From the NCBI GenBank assembly GCA_020226215.1, contig CM035233.1:19549701-19613700 (forward strand): 64,000 nt of DNA, read 5' to 3'. Each line of letters starts with the position of its first letter. Positions within the stretch are counted from its first letter, which is position 1. The position numbers were made by a program, and so were the translations under genes. Positions 23,993-35,899 of the stretch are shown in pieces. The stretch is from Sindora glabra (lineage: Eukaryota > Streptophyta > Magnoliopsida > Fabales > Fabaceae). The notes beneath the pieces were generated by a model. It was not told the DNA's origin. It did no database searches and worked only from the letters and a program-made list of their open reading frames with translations.

Positions 23993-24595
23993 TAAATAGC
24001 TTATAGTTTAGGATAAGCCTTATTATATCCTCACCATATCCACGAACATGTATAGAATGTAAAGTTCAATTGACAAAAATAATAATAACATCGACACTCT
24101 TAATAATATAATGATATTCATTTTTATTTTAGAATTTTTTTATCATGTTTGAAATTCAAATACAATACGTTATACATATGTTAATTAATTTGTCATTCTT
24201 TTTCTTATACTAAAAATTGTAAAATTTATATATAAGTGTAAGGCTCCATATTGCTCAATAAATGAACTAACTTATAAGTTATTAACTTAATCAATGAGTT
24301 AAATAACTTATAGTTCAGGATAAGTCTTATTATCTCTTCACCATATCAATGCACATGTATAAAATGTAAAGTCTAATTGACAAAAAAAATAATATCGACA
24401 CTCTTAGTAATACAATGACATTCATTACTATTTTAGGATTTTTTTTTGCTGTGTTTGAAGTTCAAACACAATACATTACACATATGTACTTATACTAAAA
24501 ATTGTCAATTTTACATATAAGTGTAAGACTCTATTTCACATAATAAATGAATGAATTTATAACTTATTAATTTAATTAATAGATTATAAATTAAT
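23993..24595. repeat. 307-bp tandem duplication upstream of the NPH3-type gene
   Basis: The unit beginning TAAATAGCTTATAGTT at 23993 recurs as TAAATAACTTATAGTT at 24300, a 307-base period. Both copies carry CATATC then ACATGTAT, ATCGACACTCTTA and ATATAAGTGTAAG blocks in order. The copies have diverged moderately. The array lies about 0.8 kb upstream of the gene start. Confidence 0.8.
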
Positions 24596-25044
24596 CTTTA
24601 AAAGTTTCAATGTTATAAATTAGACTTTACAAATTAATTAAAACTTTTAAGTGTGAAGTTATAAAGTAAAGATGAGACTCTATAATTTCTAGTTAAAAAA
24701 ATTAGACTTTACAATAATCAGTGGGTTCTTCATTAGGTACTGTATTAGATCAAAAGGTTACAGATTTTCTTATCCCACTCATAGTACCAAGACCATCAAA
24801 TTTAATTGGACATTTTGTTTTGTGGATAACTTGAATAGTGGGAGTTTGATACTTAGAGTTATCAATTTATGTGACAAGGCCACCATTCTGCCTATACCTA
24901 TTTTGATTCCCTTACCATTAGAGGAGATAATGTTCACAGTTCAGTTCAGATAAATAAATATCCTCATGTTGAAGAACTTGATTAGCTAGCCATTGATTTT
25001 AGATCCATTGTAATAAAATTTATAGTATTTTGGGTTTGTACCAA
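24596..25044. other. Unassigned DNA before the copia fragment
   Basis: No gene is recognised. The last 300 bases may be degraded upstream copia coding sequence, but no motif could be matched before 25045. Confidence 0.5.
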
Positions 25045-25740
25045 ATCAATTGGATTGAACGGATGCTTGAAAGATTTAAAATGGACAAGGTTTCTTACGC
25101 TTCCACTATTAATAATCTTATGTATGCACTGGTCTACATTCGTTTAAATATAGCTTTTGCTATTAAGTGTATTTGGAAGATTATCAAGTAACCCTAGGAT
25201 GGATCATTGGAGAGCGACCAAGATAGTAATGTAGTATCTTTAAGATACTATGAATCATATGTTGATTTATAGATGATCTAATTTACTTGAGTATAATTAT
25301 TACTTAGATACTGATCATACCTTATATATAAATGATTGTAAGTCAACATTTGGATACATCTTTATGATGTCTAGAGGAGCTGTCTCATGAAAAGTGTTAA
25401 ACAGACATTCATAGCTACCTCAACTATGGAAATAGAGTTTATCGCATAAAATAAAGCCACTTGACAGGCTGTAAGGTTGAGGAAGTTAATATTTGATATG
25501 CAATTAGTTAATTCTATATCACGATCTCTACCAATTTTTTATTGCAATAAGGCTTCTGTTTTGTGCTTTTTTCAAAACAATAGGAATTCTAGACATATTG
25601 AATATTTTTTATGTTAAACTCCTGTTTGTTAGAGAGAAAAGATTGCTAAATTTCATATTCACATTAAACATAGCCCTAGTGGAGACATGCAAGGGATCCG
25701 TTGACTTAAGGCTTACCTATAGGAGTATTTAAAATCAAGT
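25045..25740 (+). pseudogene. Copia reverse transcriptase/RNase H C-terminal remnant
   Basis: Readable pieces are MLERFKMDKVSYASTINNLM, then YIRLNIAFAIKCIW, KSVKQTFIATSTMEIEFIA and, after stops, GLPIGVFK. This is the connection and RNase H tail of a Ty1-copia polyprotein of a different lineage from the element at 12299-16795. Stops and shifts are frequent. The 5' part of the element (LTR, gag, integrase, reverse-transcriptase core) was not found. Confidence 0.75.
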
Positions 25741-25759
25741 AACTCATATAGGTCTTGTT

Positions 25760-26470
25760 AAATTTTTTTTTTTATGAAGTTTTAGTTTAGTGGGAGTCTG
25801 AGATATGCTTATCTTATTTTGTTGATATTTGTGACCAGTAATTGCTCATTTTGAAACATTGGTGATATGTTTTATACATATATAAATCATTTGCTTTCCT
25901 ATCGGATTCAATGATTTTAAGTTGTTTCTCTTATGAGCTGTCGTCAAAAGATTAACTTTATATATATATCAAGTTTCTTTGGGATTATGAGACATTAATT
26001 TAACATCACTTATCTCCCTATCGGATTCAGTGATTCTATATGGTCTCATTCCACTTATGCAATCATTACTCAGTAACCTTATATATATATATATCCAGTT
26101 CTTTGGGATTATGAGACATTAATTTAACATTACTTGTCTCCCTATCAGATTCAGTGATTCTGTATGGCCTCATTCCACTTTTGTAATCGTCACTCACTTT
26201 GGATATTGAAACATTGGTAATATGTTTTATACATATATAAATCATTTTTTCTCTATCGGATTCAATTATTTTAAGTTGTTTCTCTTCTGAACTATAGTTG
26301 AAAGACTAAACTTTATTCTGTTCCTTTCAGATTAAGAGACATTATATCACTTGTCTCCCTATCGGATTTAGTGATTCTATGTGGTCTTATTCTCTGAATT
26401 AAGTTTATAACTTAATGTATAACTAATTGCTTAATTATTGATGTTTCAATTATTCCATATAATTAATTAA
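25760..26470 (+). repeat. Internally repeated 3' UTR of the copia fragment
   Basis: A block with GAAACATTGG and ATATATAAATCATTT occurs at 25853 and 26208, a 355-base period. A second block, GGGATTATGAGACATT followed by TATCGGATTCAGTGATTCT, occurs at 25981 and 26105 and, shortened, at about 26325. The array sits between the coding end and the polypurine tract. Confidence 0.75.
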
Positions 26471-26478
26471 CGCTATCC

Positions 26479-26488
26479 AAGTGGGAGA
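26479..26488 (+). other. Polypurine tract of the copia fragment
   Basis: AAGTGGGAGA immediately precedes the LTR start, the usual form of this site in many plant copia elements. Confidence 0.75.
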
Positions 26489-26489
26489 T

Positions 26490-26967
26490 TGTTGTATTTA
26501 AAAATAAAATAATTAATTTTATTAGAAATATTATATGGATTAGCATTAATCAATTATTGGAATATTTATTTAAGTAATTAGTTTTGTGTTTTAACATTAA
26601 GCATAGAACAGATTGGGCTCTGGTTTAATGTGTATGATTCATGATAGGTTGGATCATACATAAGCCCGTATGGGTAGAGGTCCCAACTTACAGCCCTTTA
26701 GTGGTTAGTAGTTTCCTATCATAAGTCTGACCTTAAATAGAGAGATCAGGGTTATTATTTTGACACAAAAAAAATAAGGATTCCCACTCTTCTAAATTTT
26801 TTTCTCTCCCTTTTCTCTCCATCTGGATAACCTAAAAAGCGAAGTAAGTTGTAATTCTACTCATCATCATTCAGATTAGTCATGACCTCATCAAATTATG
26901 CTCCAGATACGTTCATAATTTTATTATGATTAATTTCATATTTTTGTTATTTTAATTCATACTTTCA
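26490..26967 (+). repeat. 3' LTR of the truncated copia element
   Basis: The LTR begins TGTTGTATTTAAAAATAA after the polypurine tract and probably ends ACTTTCA at 26967, where L1-type sequence resumes on the other strand. A weak TATA-like TTAAATAG is at about 26733-26740. The left LTR is absent, so the 3' boundary is inferred from the neighbouring LINE. Confidence 0.65.
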
Positions 26968-26974
26968 ACCATTC

Positions 26975-28440
26975 AGTTTCAAACGACTTGAAGGCAGAGG
27001 AAGCCAAGATGTGGGCTAGGTAGTCACCGCATGTAGTTTTGTCCTTTGAAATCCAGACAATTACATTTGAAGATCATTCTCGACAAGCATACCGACTCTG
27101 TTAAGGTCAACCGCTACCACCTGAAAAAGAAGAGCATTTCTTGCCTTCCAAACACAACTTAGGATAATCACAACATAAGTAATAATATGAATCCAACCAG
27201 TATCACCTAAGAAATTGCATTCATTAATTATCAACTTAAAGCAATGCTGCCAAAAAGTCTAGAGGGTTAATAAAACGTAAATTTTGAAAAATGAAACCCA
27301 AAGCAGAAGGGTGACTTCACACACATATAATATATAAATCATTTTTAACTACTTCAGGGCAAGTAATTAAGCCTAAATGGGCAAATAGTTCAGTACGCTT
27401 CCTCGGCGGAACCACCACACCCTGAGCGAATTTCCATAGAACGTGTGCCATAATTTCTGCCAAATGATTGCCTCATCTGGATCAAAATAGTATAGGTGTT
27501 GTGCATGGAAAGCAATTTTTACATTGGGTCTGTTTGCTTCGTCATAAAATATTTTTCATAAAATATAATTATAAAAATAATAATATAAAAAAATATATTT
27601 TATTTACTTAATATTAAATGTAAAAAATTTGAAAAAAGTAACTTCTCTAAACAGGAGTTTATTTTTCTCCATTTTTAAGTTTTTAAATATTATTTTTTTA
27701 TCATCAATGTAAATTACATGTCATCCTTTTATTAATTTATATAAAAATAATATTTTTCTGCGAAAAATACTTTTCCACGAAACAAACTGAGTTATTGAAT
27801 GACCCTAGGACCCCAAAATCCAAACAAGTTACTTCCCCAGATTGCGGTATTCGAAGCTCTATAATCCTGTCAACATCTTCAATAAACGAGCTTCGAACCA
27901 TTGTTTCATATAGTTTGTGGGCATCCCTAACCTTAATATTTATAGTATATTGAGAAAGAGGAGTTAAGTGAAGTTTAAAATAAAGCAGCTGGGAGCCATG
28001 GGGCATCAGTTACAAATAAGTTTATAGTCCTCCTTTTTTTATTTTTTTTCCTAAGGAATTAACCATCCTCTATCCCATTCCAAACCCAAATGTCTGGCCT
28101 AAAGTAACCGACCTAAAAAGGCTTGTATTGTACCATGCAAATATTCGACCCGAAAGCACTCAGCCCATAATTTAGAAGGTTTAGTCTCTAATTGACATGC
28201 TAATTTTGTGAGAAAAACAGTATTAATATGAGAAAATTCCTTAAAGCCCAGCCTACCCAATTTTCTTTGGATAACAGATTTTGTCGGCCTAAAAGAGAAT
28301 AATAATGGTTTTTGTCCTTTGCTACATTCCACCAGGAACTCTTGCTTCATTGATCCAAATTAGCACGGACGGAGTTGGGAACCCGCATTATGGACATGGT
28401 ATATGGAGGGCCAAGCTGAATAACAGAATCAACGTCCTAA
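26975..28440 (-). pseudogene. L1-type LINE ORF2 C-terminal remnant
   Basis: Minus-strand reading from 28440 gives YTMSIMRVPNSV, LGRLGFKEFSHINTVFLTKL and ACQLETKPSKLWAECF, the end of the reverse-transcriptase region of plant L1 LINEs. It continues with RIIELRIPQSGE, IWQKLWH, WKARNALLFQ and finally LPSSRLKLNG at the RNase H start, where it is cut off at the copia LTR. A 253-bp MITE interrupts it at 27539-27791. Stops and shifts are present. The 5' part is missing beyond 28440. Confidence 0.75.
27539..27791. mobile_element. 253-bp MITE inside the L1 remnant
   Basis: The ends are TCTGTTTGCTTCGT and, inverted, CTCAGTTTGTTTCGT, with further inverted similarity around AAAATATTTTTC. The flanks ACATTGGG (27531-27538) and TTATTGAA (27792-27799) share a central ATTG and may be a decayed 8-bp target duplication. 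Taking the insert out joins two L1 motif halves in the correct order, so the insertion itself is well supported. Superfamily is uncertain, perhaps hAT-like. Confidence 0.7.
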
Positions 28441-29730
28441 AATCCAGGTGGCTAGGTCAAAATTAGACCAATTCAACCCATTAAATTAAGTAGGTGAACT
28501 AGCTAATATATTTTATATTTATAAAAAGATTATATATTATATAGATATATATAAAAATATAAAATGTTAAATTTACTTGACTAATATAATGTACATACAA
28601 CAAAAAAAACATTAAATTTACTTACCTTAAACCCCTAGATATATGTATATGTAATATGAATAATAACATAAATATTGCAATATCTAGATACTATAAATAT
28701 GTAATATTTTAAAACTTTTGTAATGCATTGTTATACACATATAACTTCCATATCAAATAATGAAAGATTGTCAATGTAGCAATTGAGCAAAGGCATTTTG
28801 CCCTTGAGCAGGGGCTTAATACTTAGGTGTTAATAATAGCATTAAATTTATTTTTAATAAGAAGTTAGATTAGGTCAATTGAGTCGCCAATTCTTAGTAA
28901 TTCCATGTGTTTAGTTCTATTTTTAACGGTTCAATCCAAACCAACTCTAAGTCTAGGCTAAACATTTGATTTGAATAGCTTAGTACCCTGAGTCCTAACT
29001 AGATCAGTTAAACTAACTGAGCCAAGCTTAAACAGAAGTTATTATTGTAGCCTTGCCCCTTAAATGATAAAGTTTTTTATTTCTAAACTTGTATTTTGGT
29101 TTGTACTTTATCCACCAAGCACTTAAAATGTTAAGTTCAATGCCTAGGCGGATACCCAATTACTTAGCATCAAAATTAATATTACCTAATCTTAGAATAT
29201 GGAAAATATCCTTGAAAAGTAAGGGAGAAATTTAATCTATTTACATCAATTAGTGGGTTGGAGCCTAACCAACCAAAGGCACCTAAAAGAGGTATCATAT
29301 GGACCAAAATCAACTGATCTTAGTGCCAAAATTGAACAATCTAATGCTACTAAGGCATGATTGGGCTAAATCAATTTTGGTTGGCTGGGCCTTCTATTCC
29401 TAACCCTTTATTGTTTATGAAATGAAGAGAAATTGTAATTGTCAAATGTTTGAATGTCAGATGTTTGCAAGCATATATTAAGTGTCTTCATAGTTAAAAA
29501 TGTTGTTACCCTTCCACCACACTATATTTTAAAGCAAAGGACAAGGAATACAAAATCTAACATCAAATCAAATGAACAAATTCTAAACTCACATGGTATT
29601 GCCACTCTCACCTTGCATTTCAAAATTTATGTAAGGAAGCCATTAAGCATATAGAAGAAGGAGCAGCAACTATTGGGACTTATAACACACTTCGGCTAGA
29701 ATTAATTATTGTTACTTTCTCAGCCATGTG
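28441..29730. other. Unassigned AT-rich intergenic DNA
   Basis: No gene or defined element is seen. Words such as AATCCAAACCAACTC near 28930 recall the interiors of hAT-like elements, but no ends could be placed. Confidence 0.5.
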
Positions 29731-30418
29731 AATTAAGCAAATTTTGCAAGGAAAATGCTATGACAGCTAGCCTATTCATCATCTACATAAGATGTTAAAA
29801 AGAGCAATTACTAAGATAATGTATATAATTAACAACTAAATTAAATAGGTTCAAATAGAAAGAAAATTAGACAATATAGTTAATCATCATACAACAATAA
29901 GGGTTGATTAACATTTATATAAATTTCTTCAATAATCGATATTAATGCAAATTTCATTAAATTATACATAGAAACTGTTCTTCCTAAATAGAGGTAAATT
30001 TACAATTAATTATACAGTAATAAGGCATGTTCAAAGCACATTTACACCTAATTTTCACCATTATTAATAAAACATGCTTTCTCGATCCTAATTAAGCAAA
30101 TTTTACAAGAAAAATTCTAGGACACAAGACCGTTCATCATCTATACAAGACGTTTAAATAGAGTAATTAAATTAGTGTACATAATTTACAATTAAATTAA
30201 ACAGGTTCAAATAGAAAGAAAATTGGACAACAAAATTAATCATCATATAATAATGAAGTTTGTTAGCATTTATATAAATTTTTTCAACTATTAACATTAA
30301 TGCAAATTCTATTAAATTTCGCATAGAAATTTTTATACCTAAACAAAATAAATTTACAATTAATCATTTAATAATGAGGCATGTTAAAAGCACATTTACA
30401 TTTAATTTTCACCATTAG
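29731..30418. repeat. 359-bp tandem duplication
   Basis: AATTAAGCAAATTTTGCAAG at 29731 recurs as AATTAAGCAAATTTTACAAG at 30090, and the copies stay collinear through TAATTTTCACCATTA at their ends. The period is 359 bases. Differences are scattered, so the duplication is not recent. Confidence 0.85.
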
Positions 30419-31309
30419 TCCCTAAATAGAACAACTTACCATACATTAAATAAAGAATTAAATTTTTCACTTTTGCTTAAATTAAGCATGCGTTCGACAG
30501 AACCAAGTCAAAATCCACACCAAAACCTCATCATTGAAATAAATGTCATTCATATTTGCATTCAAAAACCCATTATATTACTAAATTCTCAAAAATTAGA
30601 ACACCTTATACTTAGAATACCTTGTACTTAGAATCATATTGAACATAGAAACCTTAAACCTATTAAGAAGTAGAATCACTAGGTCACAGTAGAGATGGAT
30701 TTCACTTAAAATACTAAACAATGGAAAAATGACTCTCATAAATTTAAGCACTTTTTCATCATTTTAAGCTTATAGTTGTGACTATGGCTTGCACAATATT
30801 AGAGATGGAAAACAAACAGAGATTCTAATGGATTCATGCCAACGAATAGTGAAATAGCCTCAATTTGGAAAAGGGAGTTACTAGTAAGGCAACATTCACT
30901 GTGGTTGCTTGATTAAAGCTCTAATAAGGATTTTTTATTTAAAAAAAAAAGAAGAGAAACAAAGTCTTTAAATGTTGATGTTACCTTCTATGTTAAAGGT
31001 CCCAAATGAATATAATCATATATTCCTTATCCCCAAAATGACCATCGTTTAATTGGTTCCTTGGGCTTGGGTTTAATTAGATGGGTGGCCTTCCATCTAC
31101 ACTAAGCCAAACAACTGAATTTTCTCATTTGTACAAATTCATTTTTGTCCTTTTTTCACATCAAACCAACACTAATCGATCAAAATTGGGCTATGCAATT
31201 GGTTCTTGTCAATTCAATAAAAAATTCCCACCCTTACTACAAAGTCCCTTTCATGAGTTGAAAAAGTAAAATATAGTAGACTTATGGATATTATCCAATT
31301 ATATATACT
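30419..31309. other. Unassigned intergenic DNA
   Basis: No gene or element is recognised. A 62-codon open frame at 31081-31269 has no family features. Confidence 0.5.
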
Positions 31310-31485
31310 AATTCTCATACTTGGTAATACACTTTTTAATATTCACAACATCCTTTTTACTCACTTGCAAGGATAATACAATATCGTTAGTGAACATTAA
31401 ATGGCTAATTGGCGGAATTGAGTATGAAATCTTAAGATAATAGATGAGACCTTAGCTTTTAGCTTTATTAAGAATTCTAGTGATG
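31310..31485 (-). pseudogene. L1-type reverse transcriptase scrap
   Basis: The minus strand reads YSIPPISHLMFTNDIVLSLQ then KDVVNIKKCITKYE. This is the catalytic region of an L1-type reverse transcriptase. The usual FADD box is FTND here, so the first catalytic aspartate is asparagine. Only about 60 codons remain. Confidence 0.7.
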
Positions 31486-31489
31486 TATG

Positions 31490-31550
31490 TCATAAGTACC
31501 AAAATTAATATAATTATTCCTAAAGGAACTTGTAGTATCAATTTAAGTAG
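31490..31550 (+). repeat. R1 repeat fragment
   Basis: AATTAATATAATTATTCCTA followed by AAGGAACTTGTAGTATCAAT matches the junction block of the R1 copies near 37760 and 45375. Only this block is present. Confidence 0.65.
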
Positions 31551-32339
31551 TGAAGATTAGATGATAGGTAAGCATATGGTAGGGCATTTTATAGAATGAA
31601 TTTAAGTGAAACAATTAAGAGATGGAAGTGAATCTTATGAGGGTTTTAACCAATTTGATCTATATTTTTTTAATAAAGTTATTATGCTGATTAATTTTGA
31701 GTTTGTCTAAATTATTGTTTATGATGTGTTATGATCCTTAAGGCCTTTGATTTTTTCATGCTTGAAAATTTTGTGATATTGAATTCATTACAAAGTAAGT
31801 TTTGTATTCTTTAGTTTTAAATAAAGTTATATTTATCTAAGGACATAAGGAATTTAATGTATAAAATATTTTCAATATTATATTCTTCTATACTTTGGTT
31901 GTTAGGGTATTACATATGCTTAATTTAATAAAATTAGTCTTGTTTTGTGATCGAATTATGATTTTGGAATGTAATTAAATTATTTGATTAATGTTGAATT
32001 TTGACACTATTTCATTTTTAAATCATAATTTGAGTTCTAGAGGTCTAATTAGGATGATCCTTATATACTTAGAAAGCTAAGAAGAAGCTCTACAAACATT
32101 GTGTTGAAGAGAAGGTCCTATTTAATCGTTTCAAGGTTCAAATTTGGCTAGAAAGATGAAATAGTGTTAATATCTAACCCTATCCAGTCTTAACTTTTAG
32201 GCCATAACTAATGTTCAAAGAGTCAAATTGGTTTCACACGAAAGCAAAAGTTAGCTTAAGTCTATCCCAATAGGTATTAGTGAAATTATGTTATTTTAAT
32301 GGTCAAACAATCGTTAGGAGTCGATTTATGTGATTTTAC
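31551..32339. other. Unassigned DNA
   Basis: No gene is recognised between the R1 fragment and the inverted R1 copy. Confidence 0.5.
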
Positions 32340-32985
32340 TACAACAAATGAATGGTTATGAATGGTTACTTAGATATTTACTAATTATGGTTAGTTAGTT
32401 GATTATATTTTAAAGTATATAGTTAAACTATTAATTGCAATTAATTCTCAAGTTTAGGTTAGTTATGAAAGATTGTAATCAATAACAATTAAGGTTTAGT
32501 GACTATTAGTTACTTAAGAAAAATAGAAGATGAATGAGTAATTTTCACATAGAAAGTTGTTAATTTAGTCATAACCTTGTTTAAGATATTTAATGTTATT
32601 ATTGATTAGATTTAGGCACATATTTTGAATTGAAATCAATAGTAAGAGATCAATTAGCTACATGTTCTAATTAATAAAAATTAAAAACTTAATTACTATT
32701 AGCTTAAGAGTACTTTTGGGTTAAGTAGTCAATGAATTAATAGTAAAATATACTAGGTGTCTAAGATAAATCTAAAGTATGATTTCCCTTGGATTGGACT
32801 CTTACATTTTGGTATTTCTATTTTTTATTCTTCTTTCGTTTGTTTCATTTAAATTTTCATTCAAAACCCTCTATTTTTTATTTTACCTCCATAGATTAAC
32901 TTCGATTCCCTTGAGTTCAACTTGAACTCACCCTTATTACATGTTAAAGTAAGTTCAATTAATAATCTTAGTAAAAGCGATATGC
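32340..32985 (-). repeat. R1 repeat, inverted copy
   Basis: The reverse complement of this stretch aligns block by block with the R1 copy at 49370-50150: ATTATTAATTGAACTTACTT, then TCCAATCCAAGGG (CTCAATCCAAAGG in the other copy), AGTAACTAATAG and ATAATCAACTA, in the same order and spacing. It is joined head-to-head to the direct copy that starts near 32990. Confidence 0.7.
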
Positions 32986-32989
32986 ATCA

Positions 32990-34020
32990 AAGCCCAATAC
33001 TTAAACAAAAGCTTTAAGTACAAATGAATGATTAAGATTGAATTAACAATTCAACCCAATATTGAACTATCAATTCAACTTCTATTTCCTTTAGGTTATG
33101 TTTAGTTGGAGAATCAAAAAATCTCAAAAGGTTTAATATAATTGAATTTTAGTTGATTTCATTTCAATTCTCTTCATTTGAAGAATCATATGTTTGGATA
33201 ATTTAATTGTGTTGAAAAAAATTTTTACCTATTACTATTCAAAAGTAATTAAAAGTATTATCTATAAGTGTTAATTACTAATGAAATTTGATAGAGAAAA
33301 GATAAAGAAATAAAAAATAATTATAAGCATCCAATTAAAAAAATTTAACCTATAAGGACCAAATTTTAAATTAAATGAATTATAAAGTGTAGTAAAGTAA
33401 TGTAATTAATTTTTATTAATGTGAATTTATTCTACTTTATTTTATTTTATATCCAAAATTGATATTAGATTTTCCTTTGTGCTTTTTATTTGTAGTTTTA
33501 AAGTTTATAAAAGGTCATAGCTAAAGAGCAAAATTTTATCAAATTTCATTTATTTTGGTTGAATTTCAAATACCAACTTTTGAGAAATAAAAATTTAGTT
33601 AAAAATCTTTCAATACCTCTAAAATCCTTTCACATTTTATCTAAACTTAAGATTCATATTCAACATTTAAAATGACTTGAAAAAATGAATCCCCTCATTA
33701 AATATCTTCATTTAAACACATAGTTAGGTTATTAATGATTCACCTATATATTAAATCATCTAAAACTAATTACTACTTGTAATAATCAATTACAACAAGT
33801 CTGTAAGCAAGAATTAATCACAATTAATTGTTTAATTATAGATTACAACAAATAAACAACTATAACCAAAAACTAAAAATAGTCTCAAAATTTTAGCATT
33901 AAATGAATAATTCGAATTCATCCAAAACTCCATAACTAATCCCAAATTAAGGCAAAATTAATTCAATTAAGCATTTATAGACCCTAAAAGTCAAAATATA
34001 AGAGAAAATAAATATGAAAA
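32990..34020 (+). repeat. R1 repeat, direct copy split by a MITE
   Basis: The left part (32990-33098) and right part (33724-34020) together match the middle of R1 as seen at 45750-45900. The 625-bp MITE at 33099-33723 separates them. R1 is AT-rich with no coding sequence. Associated sequences resemble LTR or leader parts of Athila/Tat-type gypsy elements, so R1 may be a gypsy LTR-leader segment, but I cannot prove this. Confidence 0.65.
33099..33723. mobile_element. 625-bp MITE with perfect 8-bp target duplication
   Basis: TTAGGTTA flanks the element exactly on both sides (33091-33098 and 33724-33731). The left end TGTTTAGTTGGAGAATC and the inverted right end CTATGTGTTTAAATGAAGAT are imperfect inverted repeats. 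The interior is AT-rich and non-coding. Paralogous R1 copies at about 45830 and 49865 lack the insert, showing the empty site. The 8-bp duplication points to hAT. Confidence 0.8.
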
Positions 34021-35899
34021 TATTGTACATATCAAATTCCCCCCATACATAGCTTTTACATATCCTCAAGAAAATATAACTTAATTTAAAACTAAAAATA
34101 AAGGACCAACTCTCTATTACATCAAGACTAAAAAAATCACAAGTAAGAAAACAATCGAAGCTTTAGAAAATCATGAGACTTTATGAACAACATTCTTGAT
34201 AAGCTCAAAAATTGACTCATATAGCAATTTCTTTCAAATGATAAATCAAATTGATAGACTTTCATAAGATTCACTCTCTATCTCTTAAATGTTTATTGCA
34301 AGTTTTAGTCAAATTCATTCCATAAAAATGCCCTATTATAAGTTTGTTTATCATTTAATCTCTACTACTCAAATTACATATACAACATAAATCAAAAGAA
34401 TTTTATTTAATGTTGTAGTCAGAATAAGGAGAAAAGGAGGGAAAATTAAAGATATAAAAGTGTAAAACCAAAGAAATCAATAAAGTGTTTAAAACATAGA
34501 CATAGGAAAATTTTAAACAATTATAGCATAACATAACACTCCAAATTTAATTTCAACCACTTATCGACTTCTTTTCTTTATCTTTTCCTTTTTTTCCCTT
34601 ATTCTTTTTTATTTTTTTACTTTTTTCTTTTTTATGATAATTTTCCTTTTTTTTCTCTCCTTTTTGTCATTCGTAATCAAACCTTGAAATTGAAGCTAAT
34701 GACCTTCATATTTTTTCTTGTACATAATATATATACCCTTACACTTGCTAAAAAATTCATCTCATATATATTTCAAATCTTGTACTAACCCCTACATTTA
34801 AGTAAAGATATTTATTTCTCATTAGGAAACATGTTAATGAGCTATTCAAAAAAGAGATGATAACTAGGCTAAATGGGCTAAGCAAAGACAAATTTCAAGT
34901 TTGTTATTTAGCTACTAGCTTGATTAAAGAATGTCATTATCATTTTTATGTATGCATGTACAAATATAATTTTAATAAGAATCAAAGCAAGTTTTAAATA
35001 AACAAATCCATTAAAGAAAATCACACATAAAAAGGAAAAGGAATACCATGGATGCTTAATAAAAAGGATCAAAAGTTTACAAAGTAAATGTGTACCAAAT
35101 CAAATCTACTAATCCAAGATCCATCACTATATTAATCAATATCAAAATGTAAGATAATTTATTCAATAATGTTATGAAACCATCAAACTTCTATTGATTC
35201 TTACTTTTGATAAATGCAAACTCTTAATCATTAAAAAAGTTTAAAAACTCAAAATAATTCAAAAATAAATGACAAACATATTTTTTAAAAAATAATTGAA
35301 AAGGCATAAAAGAAATCCTAAGTCTCCCTTAAAAATTTAAATCTTACATTATCCTTAATGTAAAGTACATAAAAATTAAAAGATCATGAATAAACAAAAT
35401 TTAAAAAGAAAGGAAGAAAGAAAGGAAATCTTATTATTGTCTAGGTTAACTCCCAAGAAGCATCTTTGTTTAACATTTTTAGCTAGTAATTGCATTTACT
35501 TAAATTTGGTTTCAACTTATAAGCCATTACCTAAAATGGCTCCAATGAAGCATACTTTAATTGTTCATGAAAAGGATTCATTTCTAAAGCCAATTCACCA
35601 ATCAATCTTATTCGAAGTGTCCATCTTAGATCATTCTTTACTTTTAAATCAAAGTCATCTTACACTATGAAATCAATCAAATCAATAGAAAAAACAAAAT
35701 AAAATTTAGAAGGATCTTTCATTACCTTGGAAATATCGGACTTGTTTATCACCTTATCAATTTTTATGATAGGTATGCCATCATGCATATTAATTTCTAC
35801 TTTTACTTTTTTTTTCTCCATCAAACTTTTTTCATGGCATGTTGACTTCTGCATTGTTAAAAGTCTCCAAAATTTTTTCATCTCTTTCCTTTTTCTTAA
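34021..35899. other. Non-coding, probably gypsy-derived sequence
   Basis: No gene is recognised. A long pyrimidine tract occupies about 34560-34670. AACTCCCAAGAAGCATC at about 35449 resembles a block common in Athila/Tat-type plant gypsy-derived repeats. It leads into the gag remnant at 35900-36250 on the minus strand. Confidence 0.45.

Noticed and set aside
35386..35670. 94-codon plus-strand open frame
   Set aside because: It lies in non-coding gypsy-derived repeat sequence and contains a block known from such repeats, with no protein family match.
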